Assembly: GCA_002423185.1 (NCBI GenBank)
Contig: DIUX01000006.1
Coordinates: 277,853-341,852, forward strand
DNA: 64,000 bases
Reading direction: 5' to 3'
Source: Micavibrio sp. UBA6147
GTDB taxonomy: Bacteria; Pseudomonadota; Alphaproteobacteria; Micavibrionales; UBA1664
Positions 60,985 to 64,000 of the stretch are shown here, piece after piece. How positions within the stretch are numbered: the first letter of the stretch is position 1; each line of letters begins with the position of its first letter. The notes beneath the pieces are model-generated. The model did no database searches, was not told the DNA's origin, and was given only the letters and a program-made list of their open reading frames with translations. A program made the translations under genes and the position numbers.

Positions 60985-61812
60985 CTACTTCTTCTTGCGG
61001 TTACGGATGATGTATTTATCCGTCGCTTTGTTCTTACGTGTCTTCTTGCCTTTGGTGCAAATGCCCCATGGTGTCACCGGATGACGGCCACCGGAGGTAC
61101 GACCCTCACCACCACCGTGCGGGTGATCAACAGGGTTCATAGCCACACCACGAACACTCGGGCGGCGGCCTAACCATCTGTTACGACCGGCCTTGCCTTT
61201 GCTCGTGTTGCTGTGATCGGCGTTTGAAACCGCACCAACACTGGCGAGGCACTCACCGCGCACAACGCGCAGCTCACCAGACGCCAATTTAATCTGTGCA
61301 TAGCCTTGGTCACGACCAACAAGCTGGGCATAGGTGCCGGCGCTGCGTGCCAATTGACCGCCTTTGCCGGGCTTCATCTCAACGTTATGGACGATAGTCC
61401 CGACCGGCATGTTCTTCAAAGGCATCGTGTTGCCCGGCTTCACGTCTGTGCGCTCGGACGAAATCACTTTGTCACCAGCGTTCAGGCGTTGCGGCGCCAA
61501 GATGTAGGCCAACTCACCGTCTGCATACTCGATCAACGCAATGTGAGCGGTACGGTTCGGATCGTATTCCAAGCGAACAACTGTTGCTTCCATGTCGAAT
61601 TTACGACGTTTGAAATCAACCATACGGTAACGACGCTTATGTCCACCGCCGCGGCAGAAAGAGGTGATACGGCCAGTGTTGTTACGTCCGCCGGATTTGG
61701 TCAAACCTTCCGTCAGTTTTTTCTCGGGCTTGCCTTTCCAGAGTTCGTCGCGAGTCGTGATGACCAGCTGGCGCGTCCCCGGTGTATTCGGCTTAAACTT
61801 CTTCAGTCCCAT
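60985..61812 (-). CDS. rplB: 50S ribosomal protein L2
   Basis: 275 aa. NNTGRITSFCRGGGHKRRYR, the MNPVDHPHGGGEGRTSGGRH motif with the peptidyl-transferase-proximal His and the GICTKGKKTRKNK end are all present. Confidence 0.98.
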   Translation of the reverse strand: MGLKKFKPNTPGTRQLVITTRDELWKGKPEKKLTEGLTKSGGRNNTGRITSFCRGGGHKRRYRMVDFKRRKFDMEATVVRLEYDPNRTAHIALIEYADGELAYILAPQRLNAGDKVISSERTDVKPGNTMPLKNMPVGTIVHNVEMKPGKGGQLARSAGTYAQLVGRDQGYAQIKLASGELRVVRGECLASVGAVSNADHSNTSKGKAGRNRWLGRRPSVRGVAMNPVDHPHGGGEGRTSGGRHPVTPWGICTKGKKTRKNKATDKYIIRNRKKK

Positions 61813-61857
61813 CGTTCTATTCCTTATCTTTCGATCTTTGCAGTCCGATATATTCTA

Positions 61858-62178
61858 TTAAACGCCTGTGCCCATTTCGATGGTCTGACCATCGGCGAGG
61901 GTGATCATGGCTTTTTTCACATCGTTTCTTTGACCCAATTGGCCGCGGAAGCGTTTTGTTTTGCCCTTCAGGATGAGGGTGTTAACCGCCTTCACCTGAA
62001 CATTAAACAGGGCTTCGACCGCTGCTTTGATCTGGGGCTTGGTAGCCTCCAGAGCAACTTTGAATGTTACCTGACCATTGCCGGAAGCGGTCATGGATTT
62101 TTCAGTGACAACAGGGCTGCGGATGATACTGAACATCCATTCTTGCGCTGCTGCTTCTTTTGCTTTTGCTTTTGCCAT
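61858..62178 (-). CDS. rplW: 50S ribosomal protein L23
   Basis: 106 aa. SPVVTEKSMTASGNGQVTFK, then VNTLILKGKTKRFRGQLGQ, identify L23 at the tunnel exit, docking site for trigger factor and SRP. Confidence 0.98.
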   Translation of the reverse strand: MAKAKAKEAAAQEWMFSIIRSPVVTEKSMTASGNGQVTFKVALEATKPQIKAAVEALFNVQVKAVNTLILKGKTKRFRGQLGQRNDVKKAMITLADGQTIEMGTGV

Positions 62179-62192
62179 GATAAATGGTCCTC

Positions 62193-62816
62193 TTATCCTT
62201 TCAGACGCTCGGTCAAAGCCAGAGCAGCCTCTTTTGTCAGTACCAGCGTATCGCGGCGCAGGATGTCATAAACATTCGCACCATCCGTGCACAACACATC
62301 CACACAAGGAATGTTGCCAGTGGCGCGGGCGAAGTTCACGTCAACGTCTTTGCCAGCAATAAACAGACCGTTTTCGATGCCGAGCTTTTTCAATACAGCA
62401 ACCATGTCTTTGGTTTTGTATGATTTGGCCGTGGCTTCATCAATAATCAGCAATTTTTTGTCGGCGAGCTTCGAAGACAAAGCCGTCTTCATCGCCAATT
62501 TGCGTTGCTTTTTATTCATGTCGATGGCGTGGCTGCGAACAACCGGACCGTGTACAGTCGCACCACCACGGAATTGCGTTGACCGCAACGAACCTTGGCG
62601 AGCGTGACCAGTTCCTTTTTGCTTGAACGGCTTTTTGCCGGTTCCGCTGATCTCGGAGACTGTTTTCACTTTGTGCGTACCGGCGCGACGTTTTGCGAGC
62701 TGGTATGTCACCATCATGTGCAGGATGTCTTTCTTGACTTCGACTCCGAATACGGACTCGTCAAGATCAATCGATCCAGCGTCTTTGTTATCAAGTGTTT
62801 TGACAGACAGTTTCAT
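62193..62816 (-). CDS. rplD: 50S ribosomal protein L4
   Basis: 207 aa. GTGKKPFKQKGTGHARQGSL and the RSTQFRGGATVHGP loop are typical; L4 also represses the S10 operon in E. coli, but no leader structure is visible here to test that. Confidence 0.98.
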   Translation of the reverse strand: MKLSVKTLDNKDAGSIDLDESVFGVEVKKDILHMMVTYQLAKRRAGTHKVKTVSEISGTGKKPFKQKGTGHARQGSLRSTQFRGGATVHGPVVRSHAIDMNKKQRKLAMKTALSSKLADKKLLIIDEATAKSYKTKDMVAVLKKLGIENGLFIAGKDVDVNFARATGNIPCVDVLCTDGANVYDILRRDTLVLTKEAALALTERLKG

Positions 62817-62828
62817 CGGTTATCCATC

Positions 62829-63584
62829 CTATTCCTGAGTGCCTGCGGCATCGGTGCCGGCGGCGTCGTCATTGGTCGCTTCAACAGCGGGGGCTTCGGG
62901 AGCTTTCGCATCCGACTTCAAACCGGCAGGAAACGGCACGCCTTCCGGCAGAGCGCGTTTCACGGCGTCATTCACGAAAACCCAACCTTTTTTGGAGCCG
63001 GGCACAGCGCCGCGGATCAAGATGAGGCCTTCTTCAAGGTCAACACCAACAACTTTGAGGTTTTGGGTTGTGACGGTAACGTCACCCATGTGACCGGCCA
63101 TTTTTTTGCCTTTGAACACGCGGCCTGGATCTTGGTTTTGACCCGTCGAACCGTGTGAACGGTGGGAAACAGACACACCGTGCGATGCGCGCAAACCACC
63201 GAAATTGTGGCGCTTCATAACACCGGCGAAACCTTTACCAACGCTGGTACCCGTCACGTCAACGAACTGGCCTGCGATAAAGTGGTTTACACCAAGCTCG
63301 GCGCCGATATCCAAAACGGCATCATCAGACACGCGGAATTCGGCAACTTTGCTCTTCGGTTCAACTTTGGCTTTACCAAAGTGGCCACGCATGGCTTTGG
63401 ACGTGTTTTTGGCTTTGGCAACGCCAACACCCAATTGAACAGCAACATAGCCGTCTTTATCTTTGGTACGGATGTCGGTGACTTGGCAGCTCTCGACTTT
63501 CAAAACGGTCACGGGAATGTGTACACCGTCTTCGTCGAAAACGCGTGTCATGCCCTCTTTCCGTGCAATCAAACCAGTTCTCAT
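62829..63584 (-). CDS. rplC: 50S ribosomal protein L3 with acidic tail
   Basis: 251 aa; MRTGLIARKEGMTRVFDEDG and GSTGQNQDPGRVFKGKKMAG (with the Gln that is methylated in other bacteria) are L3 signatures. The last ~28 residues are acidic and Ala-rich (VEATNDDAAGTDAAGTQE), beyond the normal C-terminus. Confidence 0.98.
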   Translation of the reverse strand: MRTGLIARKEGMTRVFDEDGVHIPVTVLKVESCQVTDIRTKDKDGYVAVQLGVGVAKAKNTSKAMRGHFGKAKVEPKSKVAEFRVSDDAVLDIGAELGVNHFIAGQFVDVTGTSVGKGFAGVMKRHNFGGLRASHGVSVSHRSHGSTGQNQDPGRVFKGKKMAGHMGDVTVTTQNLKVVGVDLEEGLILIRGAVPGSKKGWVFVNDAVKRALPEGVPFPAGLKSDAKAPEAPAVEATNDDAAGTDAAGTQE

Positions 63585-63633
63585 TTCTTCTTCCTTTAAC
63601 AGAGGCTCACGCCAATTCCCTTGCCACTATGGC

Positions 63634-63954
63634 TTAGGCGGCTTGTCCGAGCTTGATTTCAACATCAACACCAGCCGCCAAGTCGAGCTTCATCAGCGCG
63701 TCAACGGTTTGTGGTGTCGGGTCAACAATATCGATCACACGTTTGTGGGTTCTGATCTCAAATTGTTCTTGTGACTTTTTGTCAATGTGAGGAGAACGGA
63801 TCACGGTGAAGTGTTCTGTTCTCGTCGGCAGCGGCACAGGACCACGAACGCCGGCCCCCGTACGCTTTGCTGTGTTAACGATCTCCGATGCGGATTGATC
63901 CAGCACGCGGTGGTCGAAGGCTCTCAGACGGATGCGTATGTCCTGTGACTGCAT
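63634..63954 (-). CDS. rpsJ: 30S ribosomal protein S10
   Basis: 106 aa. IRIRLRAFDHRVLDQSASEI and RGPVPLPTRTEHFTVIRSPH match S10. AAAGGG precedes its ATG, which is the head of this ribosomal cluster. Confidence 0.98.
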   Translation of the reverse strand: MQSQDIRIRLRAFDHRVLDQSASEIVNTAKRTGAGVRGPVPLPTRTEHFTVIRSPHIDKKSQEQFEIRTHKRVIDIVDPTPQTVDALMKLDLAAGVDVEIKLGQAA

Positions 63955-63984
63955 TTATTTAACCCTTTATTCCTTAAAAGCCAA

Positions 63985-64000
63985 TTACTTAATGATGGCG
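63985..64000 (-). CDS. Probable 3' end of tuf (EF-Tu), cut by the window edge
   Basis: The minus strand reads GCC ATC ATT AAG TAA, giving a C-terminal AIIK that fits the end of EF-Tu in some alphaproteobacteria, and tuf is the expected gene before rpsJ. Only 16 bases are present, so this rests on synteny. Confidence 0.4.

Overview
The window reads as chromosomal DNA of an alphaproteobacterium. The evidence is an ATP12-type F1 assembly chaperone, a DUF3035-type lipoprotein, an RpoA that begins MIQKNWQ (read from a TTG codon), the ribF/ileS/lspA/M16-peptidase string, and a canonical S10-spc-alpha ribosomal cluster. Base composition looks moderately GC-rich and even throughout. I see no rRNA, CRISPR array, transposase, integrase or phage gene. 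A Micavibrio-like lineage would fit, but that is inference.

Region 1 (1-12.4 kb) mixes cell-envelope and housekeeping genes: a truncated Sel1-repeat protein, a lytic-transglycosylase-domain protein, a small Cys-rich protein with its own promoter and terminator, the tRNA t6A enzyme Sua5/TsaC, the muropeptide-recycling kinase AnmK, TyrS, a giant AsmA-like protein, peroxiredoxin Bcp, three unknown small proteins and an alpha/beta hydrolase. Region 2 (12.4-20.3 kb, mostly plus strand) holds an iron-sulfur set (an Rrf2/IscR-like regulator, cysteine desulfurase, [2Fe-2S] ferredoxin), then RarA, CrcB, RluC, a membrane protein and ATP12.

Region 3 (20.4-35.1 kb, all minus) carries MutL, a pentapeptide-repeat protein, Pgi, a translationally coupled pair of M16 peptidases (one active, one apparently inactive), a lipoprotein, LspA, IleS, an AEC transporter and RibF. 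Region 4 (35.2-47.5 kb) is the most accessory-looking part: a large unknown acidic protein with a possible coupled leader ORF, a VanX-like dipeptidase with a changed zinc ligand, a one-domain asparaginase, a Gly/Ala-rich membrane protein, an HD enzyme carrying the eukaryotic-type class I phosphodiesterase signature, a micro-ORF, an ABC exporter, a tRNA-Met gene, MnmA, a LOG-family protein and a YegD-like Hsp70.

Region 5 (47.7-64 kb, all minus) is the ribosomal protein cluster, read from rpsJ down to rplQ, with a probable 3' end of tuf at the right edge. Its order is standard. It has three departures: two adjacent adenylate-kinase-type genes after secY, an intrinsic terminator between rplO and secY with a separate strong promoter before rpsM, and lysine/alanine/proline-rich extensions on L30, L15, S17, L29 and L17. 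I found no clear novel multi-gene system. The best leads are the class I PDE-like HD protein, the IscR-like regulator that has lost its cluster ligands, the VanX-like enzyme with EWWD in place of EWWH, and the ribosomal tails.
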